A DNA stretch of 64,000 nucleotides from Phorcus lineatus (lineage: Eukaryota > Mollusca > Gastropoda > Trochida > Trochidae): positions 55,019,877 through 55,083,876 of the forward strand of contig OV121081.1 of NCBI GenBank assembly GCA_921293015.1. Direction: 5' to 3'. Under the pieces are notes generated by a model. That model was not told the DNA's origin, did no database searches, and was given only the letters and a program-made list of their open reading frames with translations. Within the stretch, counting starts at the first letter, position 1. Every line of letters begins with the position of its first letter. Below, one piece after another: positions 24,399 to 38,100 of this stretch. The position numbers and the translations under genes were made by a program.

Positions 24399-27300
24399 AA
24401 AGTCACAAGTCTGTCAGACAAAGGTTTATATATAAGGTTTCGTATAATTATGAAACGATTCTAAAACACAGAACAAAAGATGCGCAAATGAGGAATGAAT
24501 AACCATTTAAACGTTACTTAGGAACCAAAATACCTATCAACCATTTTCAAATTAAAGGGTGGCAAATAATGTTGAAACAAATACGAAACATCACTGAATC
24601 CGTAATGACATTAGGTGTTCAACATACTTGAAGAAGCATTTTTTGTCTGTATAAATGATACCTGAAAAACTAACAGTAATCATTGAGTACTGGTGTCTGG
24701 AATGCATTGATGAAACGGTGTGTATGAAAATGAAGAAACGTTACCTACAATGAGCTTCGCTATTCCTTTCCCAAATCGTTCTGTACCGAGACACAAGAAA
24801 TCACGTCAAGTTCCTTTTCTCAAGTGCAAGAAATATTGGCCATTCCTTCTTGTCTAATTCGCATAAACGGTTTTGTAAGCTGAAGCCTGTAACACGTTTG
24901 TCAGGAAGTTCCGGGCATTAAATGTTTCTCATTCAGTGCCATTATATTCAGCTTGAAGTGAACTTGCCTTCGTGACGCTTGCATCCATGCATTTCTGTAA
25001 AACTTTTATTTTCTATGCAATCATTCACTGTCTTTGTACTTGTCTTACACCTATTAACTCCAAGTTTGTCTAAGGAAATCGCTTCCATCAGAAAGTCGAC
25101 ATTATACCTGTGTTTCACCTCTACCATTGGTGTGAAACGTGTGTGTATTCAGCCACATTACAAGTTGAATGGACATTGTAATTCGTCCACCTTCACTGAT
25201 CCAATGCCTTTTCTTAACCTGGATGACTTATCTGGACAAAAACGTGCCGTGTTGTTACTCGTTAAAACCGAGATTGGAAATTTATAAATTGGCGAAAGTG
25301 ACTCGAGGGAGTTTGCTTTTAGATAATGTCGACCATGTATTGACCAAAAGATAAGGTTTTTCAAAAGGGGGTGTGGATTTATAAGTTAGGGTCAACAGAA
25401 GTATTAAGACTGCTATCAAAAGGCAACAACCCCGGCGCTCTACCCGCAACATACATTGCTCTCGGCTCTCCGACACGTGATTGAAGAAATGGACATGAAC
25501 TTCAATTGGCTGTCAATTGTAACTAGATTAGAATCTCGACTTATAACTGAGTATCGCATGTGTATGTAAACGCCTGATGGTACCAGGCGCTTAAGGCCCC
25601 TCTATTGCAACGTCGTCAACCGTGTTGGGAGTAGACGTGAACCCTCCGATTGTTCTTCGTAGCTTCTTCTGTCAATTCGACAGAGTTTATGCTTCATTTG
25701 ATTGTATTCTCGGTCAGTTGTTTACATACCAAGCTATATTGCAATAGTTAACAGCATTAAATGGACTGATCAAGCATGCATAATCTTACGTGACGAGTGT
25801 GTTAAACATAAAGTAAAATCATGCAGTATTCTGTCAGGTAATCATCTGTGCTGCTCAGTCAAAGGAAATCTGCAGAGGTGAGATCATCAGCCAGGTATTT
25901 TGATGGTTCACCTGTATGATTTATAGTTCCGTGTTTAAAGGCTAACAGCTTTCTTACATGTAATTGTGTACCGAAGTTGTATACAGCATTGCTCAAAGCT
26001 ATTCTAAATTGCACCGCTCATGCATAAACATTTTATTTATACTTATGGAAAATACCATTGTTCAATCAACCTCTCATTGTTGCCATATATAAAGAATATT
26101 CAAAGAATTTAGAGATTCGAAAGCGAAATGTGTTTGATTAAAAACTATGCGTTATTAAAAGACATGCGAACGAATTATAAAAAATGTAAATAAGCTGATA
26201 AAGATTTTTTTTTTTACAGTACATTGCAATATCATGCTCGAATATATTCTCCTTAAATGTCCGTCGTATACCAAATCAAGTTTGATCTTTATGTCGCCTG
26301 ATATTGGCACAATATTGCAGACACCAGGACCAGAGCACACACTTCAAAGTCTTCTAGTAATCGTATACAAACACGGTGGAGAGTTATGGCCCCTTGAGTT
26401 AGGACCGGTCCTCTATATGAGAACTACTGACAACAATTTAACACTAGTAATAAGTTGTACGATGACAGTGCCGGATACTGTTCCTGTTTCCGTTGATTGC
26501 ATTGATGCCAGGTTACCATTGAGTTACAAGTGTTCGTACGTACTAGTTTCCTGACAACTAACAATTGTTGACACGGTTCTCCCAGCCATGTTACAAGGAG
26601 TACAGTGCAGTTCAAGTTCATGTATATCCTTTTCCAAATTCGGTGTTAAGACTCTCCTGGATATTGATATTGATATTGACATAACCTTGAAGGTGTCTCG
26701 ACATTTATTTCATCCTCATAAAACCTGTGTGACACAAAACCATCTCCTGTTTTCTTTACACAAAGAGCATATCTAAAGCTAAGGTATTTTAATTAAAGCT
26801 TAAATTTTACTGAATTCTGACAACGATGAGAACATTAACTAATAAAAACGTCTTTTCTCCGGAATGTAACCTCTTTCCTTTTAAGTGATATCTGATATGA
26901 ATATACGGGTTGGTTGATATATAAAAACAATATATACTAGTACTTTGTTTAGTATCTGCATACTGCAGTCGTCACTCGAAACTAAGCAGGTTAAAGATTA
27001 TTATTTCAAAATCGGAGTCTTCGTGATATGATTATTACAGATTTTGTTAGCTTAATGCGAGATAGATTTCGCATTTGTATGTATTAGTGAAATATCAGTG
27101 ACTTGCAACAGGGGGTATAAGACGAAGTAGCAATACATGTCTGATATTGATATTCGTTGTTTACATATCACATAACGTGAAACACTAACATTTGAAGCCT
27201 TCTTTATGACTTAAAGCGACCTCTACACACCTGGACAGACTCAATGCTGAGTGTCTGTGCCGTTTACCTGGTCGTCACGCCAGATTGACACCTGAATGTC

Positions 27301-27644
27301 ACTGCCTCTTATCATAACTACACCCTGTTTACAGCCTCACACTCGTACACCGTCAGCATAGGGCTGTAAACAGTGTCATTACGGCAACGGCTTGTTATGG
27401 GAGCAACTATCTTGCACTCTCGAACTCAATGATAAAAGTTAACTTATGATCACGGCTTTAGCGGAGGTTAAATGGATTACCAGTCATGAGTAAGCGTTTG
27501 TAATGTGGGGAACCGTTGCTTATGAATAACCTTTGAAAACATGATGGTGATAACGATGTTAGACAAAACACTCTTTACTTACAGTTCGTCAGTTATTTCC
27601 TATCAATACATTTCAATCAAATATTATAAATTTCTAACATTTTG
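24399..27644. other. Intergenic; no gene seen
   Basis: No supported exon. The 24979-25287 plus frame has a hydrophobic stretch resembling a signal peptide, but no family character and no splice context; I do not call it. A short GATATT repeat is at about 26660-26680. Confidence 0.45.
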
Positions 27645-27718
27645 TTAGCGCTATGAGCATTCACCAAGTGAATGGAGTTTGGCGCATTATAAATGCACTT
27701 ATATTATTATTATTATTT
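27645..27718 (+). mobile_element. L2 LINE 3' tail (heavily 5'-truncated copy)
   Basis: GAGCATTCACCAAGTGAATG then GGCGCATTATAAATGCACTT followed by (ATT)n closely match the 3' UTR and tail of the 21.8-kb LINE (GAGCACTCACTTGGGTGGAT, GGCGCATTATCAAATGCAAT, (TTA)n). Only the last 75 bp or so is present. Same strand. Confidence 0.75.
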
Positions 27719-28813
27719 TAATATGGAAATGGCTGGACAGAATTATTATTATCAAAAATAACTAATAATAATAATATTGATCAGATTAGTGACGTTGTTT
27801 ATAGAATACGATGTCAAAGATCATAGCATTTACTTATAGATACTTTTAAATTTTAAAACTTGAATTCCCAGTTTGTTCTGTTCCTGATATCACAAATATT
27901 TGGTCATCAATGTTACTACCCTTCAAATAATATCATTCTTTCCATGAGAAAAACTAAAACGCAAATGAGAGGATTAAAAACTTTGATCCTTGAGTGATTT
28001 AGCATTGATGTAAAACAACACATTTATAGAAATAAACTTATTGTCGTTGTGAATGCGTCCTGGCCTGCGTCCGAGATATGTGTACACAATCATTTATTGC
28101 AAAAATGCATAAAGAACTATCACCACATTCTATTACGTCACAAACTGTATCAAAATTAATGGTCAAATTATGAATCAACTGCGTTTGCGAAGTCTTTTTT
28201 AACTTTAATGACATTATTTTGATGTCAGGTTGTTGACGTCAGGGCATTATCATAACATCGAACTTTACGACGTTAAAGCATTATAAAGTTGTCGTGTTTA
28301 TGTTGTCAGGGCTTTGTTGACTATTAAGAGGATGATGTCAAACGTGATATAAAGGTTTATGCAACTGTTAGTGTCAAACAAACAAAATATTATATATACG
28401 GATGAGACTGGGTAACTCTTCGGAAGGATCAGAGGGTAAGGGCTACCCTTCGCACTTTTGCAGTACCTGGGCGTTTGTTCCAGTTACCTGTAGATTACCA
28501 GCGCTTGTTCTATTAACTTACCAGTGTCTATCGGTCACAGATGATCGATGATGTGTTATGCGAGCGATACTTTACTCTCAATTATCGGTTTTGCTCAGAT
28601 TGAAAGCTAACGTACTTGATCAAACTACTACTTAACAGTCTTGGTAACGCAGACATTTCCTTAAAGGGTCTTGTCGACTGACGACTACGATGGAATGTTA
28701 ACAATGGACGGAGGGTTCATTTTGGAATACAACTTACTGCTTACAACTTAAAAAATGATAATTTATGTGGCAGAGTGACATAAAGCATTCCTACTGGCTT
28801 AGTCCAGAGGAAC
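27719..28813. other. Intergenic; no gene seen
   Basis: AT-rich sequence with short TAA/TTA runs after the LINE tail. No supported exon. Confidence 0.45.
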
Positions 28814-28886
28814 ATCTCTGTGGCTGAATCAGTAAAGTGTCGTACTCTCACCCGGATAATCAGGGTTCGTATCCCACAAAAGTAAT
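28814..28886 (+). mobile_element. tRNA-derived SINE head (tRNA-like)
   Basis: An A-box-like TGGCTGAATCAGTAAAGTG starts at 28821 and a B-box-like GGTTCGTATCC starts at 28863. The spacing of about 42 nt matches an internal RNA polymerase III promoter. The flanks do not pair into a good acceptor stem, so this is a SINE head or tRNA relic, not a functional tRNA gene. The downstream SINE body is not defined. Confidence 0.6.
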
Positions 28887-29440
28887 CTCACATTTTCACC
28901 ATTTATACCCTATTATCGTGTGATTCTGACTAGAATACAAAGTGTTATTGCATGATATTTTATATGACATTGGTAACCAACCGGACCCGAGAGATAAATC
29001 AAAACAAAGTGAAAAAGGTCGCACAAAAGCAAATGAATTAGAGTTATACAAGGACTTTACTGAAATAACATTTGATTTCTGTGTAGGACGATTTGGCTCA
29101 GGGTCATGTATGTTTATTATGTATGATTTGTATGTTTCACTTCATCTTCTTAAACACCAAATATACCCTTGGAACTCTTACAACCACCCAGTAATGATTA
29201 TTTAAATTCCAGATTATTAAATACCAGAAAAGAAAATACACAATTAGGCTACTAATTTGTTTCTAAAGTACAAGATGTTGCTAAATAAAAGCAATCGACT
29301 CCAGTTTATTCTATACCTTTTCAAATAGCATTTTAAGAGATATATATCTTATACAAGCATATATTAATCATATTTGATCTAACGCTGCGATTTATTATCT
29401 TTTTTATTTGAAGACGGCACACTTTTATAAGATCCTTAGT
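28887..29440. other. Intergenic; no gene seen
   Basis: The plus frame 28942-29205 has no recognisable protein features. Otherwise AT-rich. Confidence 0.45.
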
Positions 29441-31105
29441 TCAACAGTGACAATGTACAAGATAGCAGAACTGTTACATGTATATGTTTCAATGTGTGGG
29501 TTTACATGACGTCTTTACTTGACAAGAACACTGTTATTTGTTTCAATGTGTAGATTTACGTGACGTCTTTACTTGACAAGAACACTGTGATTTGTTTCAA
29601 GGTTTAGGTTTACATGACGTCTTTACTTGACAAGAACACTGTTATTTGTTTCAATGTGTAGGTTTACATGACGTCTTTACTTGACAAGAACACTGTTATT
29701 TGTTTCAATGTGTAGGTTTACATGACGTCTTTACTTGACAAGAACACTGTGATTTGTTTCAATGTGTAGGTTTACATGACGTCTATACTTGACAAGAACA
29801 CTGTTACTGTTCCAATGTGTAGGTTTACAAGACATCTTTACTTGACAACAACACTGTTACTGTTCCAATGTGTAGGTTTACGTGACGGCTTTACTTGGCA
29901 ATAACACTGTTACTGTTCCAATGTGTAGGTTTACATGAAGTCTTTACTTGACAACAACACTGTTATATGTTTTAATGTGTAGGTTTACGTGACGACTTTA
30001 CTTGACAAGAACACAGTTATCTGTTTCAAGGTGTAGGTTTACATGACGTCTTTACTTGACAAGAACACTGTTATCTGTTTCAAGGTTTAGGTTTACATGA
30101 CGTCTTTACTTGACAAGAACACTGTAATTGTTTCAATGTGTAGGTTTACATGACGTCTTTACTTGACAAGAACACTGTTATCTGTTTTAAGGTTTAGGTT
30201 TACATGACGTCTTTACTTGACAAGAACACTGTAATTGTTTCAATGTGTAGGTTTACATGACGTCTTTACTTGACAAGAACACAGTTATCTGTTTCAATGT
30301 GTAGGTTTACATGACGTCTTTACTTGACAAGAACACTGTTACTGTTCCAATGTGTAGGTTTACATGACGTCTATACTTGACAAGAACACTGTTACTGTTC
30401 CAATGTGTAGGGTTACATGACGTCTATACTTGACAAGAACACTGTTACTGTTCCAATGTGTAGGTTTACATGACGTCTTTACTTGACAAGAACACTGGAA
30501 TTGTTTCAAGGTGTAGGTTTACATGACGTCTATACTTGACAAGTACACTGTTACTGTTCCAATGTGTAGGTTTACATGACGTCTATACTTGACAAGAACA
30601 CTGTTACTGTTCCAATGTGTAGGTTTACATGACGTCTTTACTTGACAAGAACACTGTAATTGTTTCAAGGTGTAGGTTTACATGACGTCTTTACTTGACA
30701 AGAACACTGTAATTGTTTCAAGGTGTAGGTTTACATGACGTCTTTACTTGACAAGAACACTGTTATTTGTTTCAATGTGTAGGTTTACGTGACGTCTTTA
30801 CTTGACAAGAACACTGTTACTGTTCCAATGTGTAGGTTTACATGACGTCTTTACTTGACAAGAACACATTTATCTGTTTCAATGTGTAGGTTTACATGAC
30901 GTCTTTACTTGACAAGAACACAGTTATCTGTTTCAATGTGTAGGTTTACGTGACGTCTTTACTTGACAAGAACACAGTTATCTGTTTCAATGTGTAGGTT
31001 TACGTGACTTAACTTGTCAAGAACAGTGTGATTTGTTTAAATGTGTAGGTTTATAACACGACTTAACTTGACAAGAACAGTGTGATTTGTTTCAAGGGAA
31101 ACTTC
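29440..31105. repeat. 54-bp minisatellite (about 30 copies), CRE-like motif in most units
   Basis: Direct tandem repeats of 52-54 bp. The consensus is GTAGGTTTACATGACGTCTT, then TACTTGACAAGAACACTG, then TTATTTGTTTCAATGT. Variants alternate between TTATcTGTTTCAA, TTACTGTTCCAA and TAATTGTTTCAA, showing sub-family structure and local homogenisation. Most units contain TGACGTCT, one base from the palindromic CRE (TGACGTCA) bound by CREB/ATF factors. The array lies just beyond the 3' end of the minus-strand ARM gene. The edge units at 31005-31105 are degenerate. Binding is an inference. Confidence 0.97.
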
Positions 31106-32011
31106 CGGGCCTACCCCAACAAGAATAAAAGAAGATAATTCCAGAATGTTTTCATAAGAGTGACAAAGAACATGATTTTTTTAATTACCTTGATACAAAA
31201 CTCTAAAGGAAAAGTCAATTTATTTTATTATCCACACAATGTGATTTCATAGATACTGAAATCCTTGTAAAGATATTATTAAAGAGTTCTTATTGTATTT
31301 CATCAATAAAGTTATTATATTTCACACAATGTTCACATCAGGCATTCTTTTGCGGTATATGATACAAAAATAGCAAACTGTCATTAAATATGTACATATT
31401 ACATACATTCAAAATTGACATATATCTGAAAGCAATCCTTTTTTGTCATAATGACAATAATAGCTCGTTCAATATCGACAATCATGAAAAGTCATGTGAT
31501 CCTTTTCGGTTGAACTAAGACATACATTGTAGACTACTGATCTCGGTCAAAAAATATTTTGTTTGGACGGACTGAGAAATCCTAAGTGTTTTGAATATAA
31601 AATTATAATCTATCAATATAACAACGAAATATCACGAACAAACATTAATAAACACTCAAATTACATGACAAGGTTAAATACCTTGATAGTCAAAATACTC
31701 TGTGTGAGTGACATACATGCTTCTTGTGAACTATTGATGTTTAATACGGTAATATATTAACTTTACAATCAACATCAACTGTCCAAAACCCAATAAAAAG
31801 CAATCAAAATCATGTTCAGTTTATAAATGCAAAAATTGACGAAAAAATATAACAGTCTCTCAAAGTTACCCTGTATGAAATATACTATCGCTTTATAGAA
31901 CAAACTTCAAAAATTACTTCAGAGACTAAATGAATTAAATTTGATTATCAAACATAAAAAAGTCTTATATAGAAAAGTATCTTAATAAATATTTTGATAA
32001 TAGTTGAGGCT
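31106..32011 (-). other. Probable 3' UTR and downstream flank of the ARM-repeat gene
   Basis: No coding sequence. On the minus strand an AATAAA overlaps the stop codon (TTTATT at 32011-32016 on the plus strand), an ATTAAA lies near 31740 and AATAAA motifs near 31220. The true poly(A) site is not decided. Confidence 0.4.
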
Positions 32012-32112
32012 TTATTGGTCTCCATTTCTGGATTCTTGGAGCTCTGTTGAGAAGACGTCCTGGAAGGCTGGATTCGTCTCCAGAATCTTCGTAATCTGGT
32101 CCCTGTACCCAG
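32012..32112 (-). CDS. ARM gene exon 22: C-terminus and stop
   Basis: Acceptor CTCCTGTTGCAG, entered in phase 1, encodes GYRDQITKILETNPAFQDVF then STELQESRNGDQ and TAA at 32012-32014. The TAA overlaps an AATAAA hexamer. Confidence 0.86.
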
Positions 32113-35100
32113 CTGCAACAGGAGGGGGGTAATATGTAGCGTAATGCTGACAATAACACGTATAATCAGAATTATATGTGTGATTGATCAGTATGAGCGT
32201 GGTTATACCGTGGCAACTCGTAAGTAAACCTTGATAAGGATAAAGTTATTATTTTGGGATTGGATATTATCATATTTCTATGTGTGATTGGTCAGTATCG
32301 GTATCAGTAAGAGTTCCTATAACATTAATTTAAAGAAACTTATCTACCACTGAAAACTTTTATACCTATTACAAATTGTCATATATGACACTTTCGTCTG
32401 AACTTCCTTGAGCACTAACTTCTAATGCCGCTCAAAAAACTCAAAATGTCTGCAGTGTTGTAGAACGTTATTTTCGTCATACAGGTTATAGTATTATCAG
32501 CATAATTAATCAAGCACTTGATATCTGAGTTAGAATATAAGAACCTACACTGACACATCTCATCTATATCAATAAAGAAGGTTTAATCTGTAAGAGGTCA
32601 CTTAATAGGATGTGGTCACTGAATTGAAGAGTTCATAAAATCTCCAAAAAGACCTACCTTTCCAGAAAGACATGAGCGCCTTGGCAAAGGGTCTGTGTAC
32701 TGGGTCCTTGTTGCCGTGACGACGTGAGATGGACTTCAGGACCTCCAGCAAACGGTTTGAAGAATCCCCATCTGTAACAGAATCCAATTTCGCAATTTCT
32801 ATAAAATTTGTTTAAAAACAGGCTTACTCAATCACATGCTACATGTACATAATGGTTCAATAGCGGATTCATTCCAAATGTACAATTAAAACATTTCCAT
32901 TGGTATTGAAGGTTAATTTCACCGACAGTATATGAAAGCAGATGAGCCTTTACCTATGTGTTGGCACTTGGCAATGGCGTTGCAGCCGTATATCTGGATC
33001 TCCTGATTTTCGGAGAATCTCGTCATGGCCGTGAAGATGAGGTCGTGAATAATTTGGGATGAGGAGGTGTTTGTTGCCGTTTCTGAAAATAATGTTGGAA
33101 GTCTTATTTATGTACAATGCATAATGCATCACAAAAAACAACGTACTTATGACACATCTACAGATCTCATTGGTGTTGAGGAATCAAGGCTTATTGTTCT
33201 GAATGTCACCATTAGACTCACGGTACACATCACACGCAAATGGAATTCCCCTTTATGGCTTTCAATTCGGGACCTTCTTTAAAACCGTGTGTTCTTTGTG
33301 TGCTACAATGTTATATTCATTTAGAAAGAGATGAACCAACACGGAAGTTTGACGAAACGAATCTTTAAATTGACTCGAAGCCATCATCAAAGAAGACTTC
33401 TTATTCAAAAGAGATAGCTTGTGTTCAAGAATCGTTTTGATTATTCCAGGGAAGGTTATAGTTTTTAACAACGAACAAATAGAACAGGAAATACAAATGG
33501 AGTTGTTCCCCTTGATGCTACTGACTGGTACTCTATTACAAACAACTTATTACAAATGCACGTAAACCATTTGTGTCTTTCGGCACATTGTGTGACGAAC
33601 CGAATTCAGACTGCAAAAAATTAATAATAATATCGGTATAATATATGTTTGTCGACGAACCTAGTGAGATGAGGTTGGTGATGGCCATGAGAGCAACAGC
33701 AAACAGACGGTGATCCTCCGCATGCTGACCTAAAGCTGTGGAGATGATGTTGACTGCGTCCACAGTGATCTCGTTGGACATCAGAATTACTAGCGGAACC
33801 AAAAAATAAAATCATTGTTTAATCACCTATGTTTTTCTATATCGAGCCTTGTAGGTCAGAATTGCTGGATATATTATTTTAAACGGATGTAGACTTGTGA
33901 ACAATCTATTTAGATCAAGTTTATGAAACGTTGATAAAAACATTCTTCTTTTTCTAATTCTAAACACAAATATTCAAATCTTGAAATAAGTATGAAATGT
34001 AAAACTTGAATTAACCTTATTGTTTTGAAATAAATTCTATATAAATACTCAGATAAACTCTGCGATAAGACAATCTTGAATCTAAAATCCAAAATAGTAT
34101 AAAAAAACAAACTTTCCTGATCGGATCGTTATATCAATTTTGAAAGTTCGTTAATGCGAATGATTTTGATTATGTCATAAGCAATGTCATGAAACTTCGG
34201 CTATAAAAGCACAACATTTATATGGTTTGCAATACTTACAGATGCTGTGTTTTAAGAATAACGATGATTATGTAAATATTTGCTAGTAATTGCTAGCTGC
34301 AAGTCACTGTAGCGGAAACTAACCGTAATTTGACTGAGAATGAGTTGATATGGCATGTTAATTAGAACCTGGCGGATATCCTGACTACGAGTCAGGGTTA
34401 CTTGTGCGTTCAGAAATTTTACTCACGATTTTTTTCACAAATACAGGCCAAAGCTCCACATCCCACTATCTGAAGATCCTTGTTGTCTGTAAACGCTTTC
34501 ATAGAGGAGAGCACACTCCTTACAGCGTTACCCGGCATCTCGTGTCGCTCATCTAGAAACATTGAAAGGCATTGTGATGTCAAATATAACTGTTCGTCAC
34601 TATATTTAATCAACTTTGCAGGAAACATTCCCATTAATCTAACCTTTTGTAATGACATCGAGTTAGGAAACCGTAGATATTTTTTAAAAGAGTGCGTCTC
34701 GTATAGCCTTAGGTCTGATCAGAAAAATGTGATTTGACATTCTGCATATCTACATCATCAAACGTAATAACTTTCTACTCCGAATTGACAATTTGACAAC
34801 CCGGCGCTTTCAGAGGATAGGCAAAGCATCGACACTCTGTTTGGTGGTTTATTAACTTGAATGTATTGTCTTTATGAAAATGGGGATCGAAGTCGGATAC
34901 AAAACCGGGATATATTATCTATATTAACAAATAGCCATAACATAGAGTAATGATCATCCTGTTCACGTCTATGAGCCGATGACTGCCTTGATTAACAGTA
35001 AACCAGCAGCGAATTAGCAATATAGAAGTGCATGTATGAAACATCCTCAATCAGTCTGGTGCCTATGTCATCATCTAGTAACATAAATGTGAAAAGATCT

Positions 35101-38100
35101 TGTGAAACTCACCGAGTGCTAGCATGGCAATCATCTTGCAAGCACACTGCAATATCTCCGGGTAGGCTCCGTATCTGTCCATCGTCTCTAGAATCACCTC
35201 CAAACGTCTCTCCGCGATAAACACGTGCATCCCGCAATCTACAACACGTGGAGTAAGAAGATAAAGCGTCATGTGGATTTAATAATCTGCTGAAAATGTT
35301 CTCTTTTACAGAGAAAATTACTGTCTGAGCAATAATTCCAAGCATGAGCATACGTATCCAAACGTATTACGTACAGGATATACCATGGTTAAACTTAAGA
35401 ATATTGACAATAGATCTAATTTTAAGAAAGAAAACCTTGATTTTTTTCCTCCGAAAGGGTACATTCATGTAAATGAATAAACATGTCATTATTTTTTTGT
35501 TTCTTTTTTAAAAACTACAGCATGCAGTTGAGTCTGACATATATAGTCCTTCAAGAAAAGATGCAGATTAAGCGTAACTGACATGGACGAGTTTGGCAAA
35601 GTGTTATTCCTTCTGTAAGCTCAGTTACTTGTCCTCACCTGTTTTGAGGATGTTCTCAAGGGTTAGACAGACGAAGAGGACCAGGTCGGCATCCAGGTCA
35701 GGTTGAGACAACATACCGGTCACTGTACTGTCCAGTAGCTCTATGTCTTCTATACTGAGGTCTGTGGACAGATCAGGTAGGGTTAACGTGACGAGTCACA
35801 TGATACATAGATACAATAAATAAACATTCAGGCATGAGAGTTACCGATCAGGGCCCCGTTCCTCAAAACGATCGAAACCTTACAATAACTATTATAGACA
35901 CTATTTCATTTAGAAAGTTAAGATAGGTAAATTTAATATAACTGAATATATGTCTGAAATAGTACATATTCCTGTACCTTTTCGGGTCGTGACCCTGGCG
36001 GGTTTCGAACTCACACTCACAGAGCCTTCGGCGACCGTTCACAAACTTGTGTACACGGTCTCGGGTTACTATAAGTAACTGGTGGATTTTTTTCTCACTC
36101 GTCACTAATTTTCATTTTATAATTGGTTGGTGAATTCTTATTAGAGTTAATGAACATCCGTAATTCAACAAATAAAGTGCATCTACTAAAAGTGTATTTC
36201 AGTGTACATCATTGAATTTTGAATATAACAGTTAGTACATACTTCTGATTCCCGACAACCCGCAGAAAACCATAGCAGCAAACACTTTCACTTCCGGGTT
36301 ATTGCCCATACTAGTTGTGATGTTCACGATTGTCTTCAAGCCTCGCTCATCCATAATCAGTCGACATACTTCATCTGGAAGGGCATGCGAATATACTAGA
36401 AAGTGCTGAGTACTCATAAACTTATAAAAAGCTTTATATACATATTAGAGACAAAAACATGCTAAGACAACAACGTACTTTTGACGTTCAAAAATAAAAT
36501 ATTAATGGGACAGAATTTTTTATTATGGTTTGGTCCCTTTTATGTATTTTGTAAACAAAACCATCCCTTCTTTTTACAAGTACTAGGATGCGTGATTGAG
36601 ATCAAAACATGCCTTACCAAGCACAATGATGTTGCCGAGAGTCTTCAAGGACGACAAAACGATATTTGGACGAGACCGGAAGTTGGTCAGACAGTTCAGC
36701 AGAGCCAGGACGCCGCCATTATTGTTCACTCTGATCTTGTTGTCTTTACCTATATGTGTAGATGTTGCACACGATTAATGAATAGTCAAATATCAACTAA
36801 TACGACACATGTTTGAACTAGCGTCATATATATTGTCTTACGCAGTTTCGAAGCTTTCATTCTACCATCTATATTGGTTAGAAAAAGCGTTAGAAAGATA
36901 TATCACTTATAGGCCCAATCCATATATTATGACGTCCATATCTCTCTAACGCTATTTCTAAGCGATAATCCCTGTGGTTGACAGACTTTATCTATAATTC
37001 ATTTTGCAGGCTCATCTGTCAAAAGAATACTTACAGTCAGCAGTGATGTTCATGAGTGCCATACAGCCATACTCCTGAATGTCCTCACACGTATCCAGAG
37101 TCAACATGGCGCCAATCACTGCGCGTGATGCTCCATCTTCCTCCACCTGACGTCGAAGCTCTCCTGTTTATGAATAATAATTTGGAATTACATTGTTTTT
37201 GGCACATTTACATAAAACATTAAAGCTAATGGATAAATTTCCAAATTCTAATATAGAAATAGCGGGTTTTGGAAGTAACACATTTGCTACGCAAGGGTTG
37301 ACTCAAATTTTAGTGCATCGCCCACATCGGTGAATGGTAATAAGGTCCAGTAGATTCATGATTGCACTTTCAAGCTATGGTGCAGTGCGCTGAAAAGCTA
37401 GCAAAAAAAAGGTTTAGAATATCCAGTAATTAAGACTAGCGCGTTAATTCCTAAGGTGGCAGTTATTGAAGTGAAGGCATTGTAAAAATTGGACGATAGA
37501 TATTTACCCTTAACAGCAAGATTGCCCAATATTTTGCAGCCATGCTCCTGTATATTTATATCTTCTTGATGCAGCGTCATAGCGTCAACAACAGTTTTGA
37601 TACCGCCACACTTCAATATGCATCTTTGCATCTCATCTGAAAAATAACCCCAACTGTCATATCGTCGGCATTTTTTATTTTACACGTCTACATGAAACAC
37701 ATAAGGTTTTTGAATAAGTCATTTCATATTTTCATTCAATTCATTATGTGAATAAAAGCTATCAAAATTTAAACCCCTAGATTTCGTTTTTTAAGGTTTA
37801 CATTAATGACATGAAAAAGTCAAGCCACTGATCTAACTCACCCCCACCACGTGTCAGCTGACTAATAGAAAAGATCACGTGACCAAGAAGCTCGACACAA
37901 TCCGGGAACTCGGCAGCAACGCTCTGCAAGATAGCCAGAATCTGCTCTGTGCAGACGCTTTGTAGCGTAGTATCTGAAACAGTGTCAGGATTTCAAAGGT
38001 CAATAGATTTGCTACCAATTGCTAAATTGTGATTTATAGTATTTATTTCAGATATATGTCATGAAATGTGACCTAACATTATTACACGATTTATAAGTCG

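Noticed and set aside
24979-25287. Plus-strand frame with a signal-peptide-like start
   Set aside because: Mixed composition, no recognised motif, no splice support. Probably chance in sequence of moderate GC.
28814-28886. Functional tRNA gene
   Set aside because: A and B boxes are present, but no convincing acceptor stem or 7-nt anticodon loop closes; better explained as a SINE head.
29440-31105. CRISPR array
   Set aside because: Units are contiguous tandem repeats with no unique spacers, in a eukaryotic context with spliceosomal introns.
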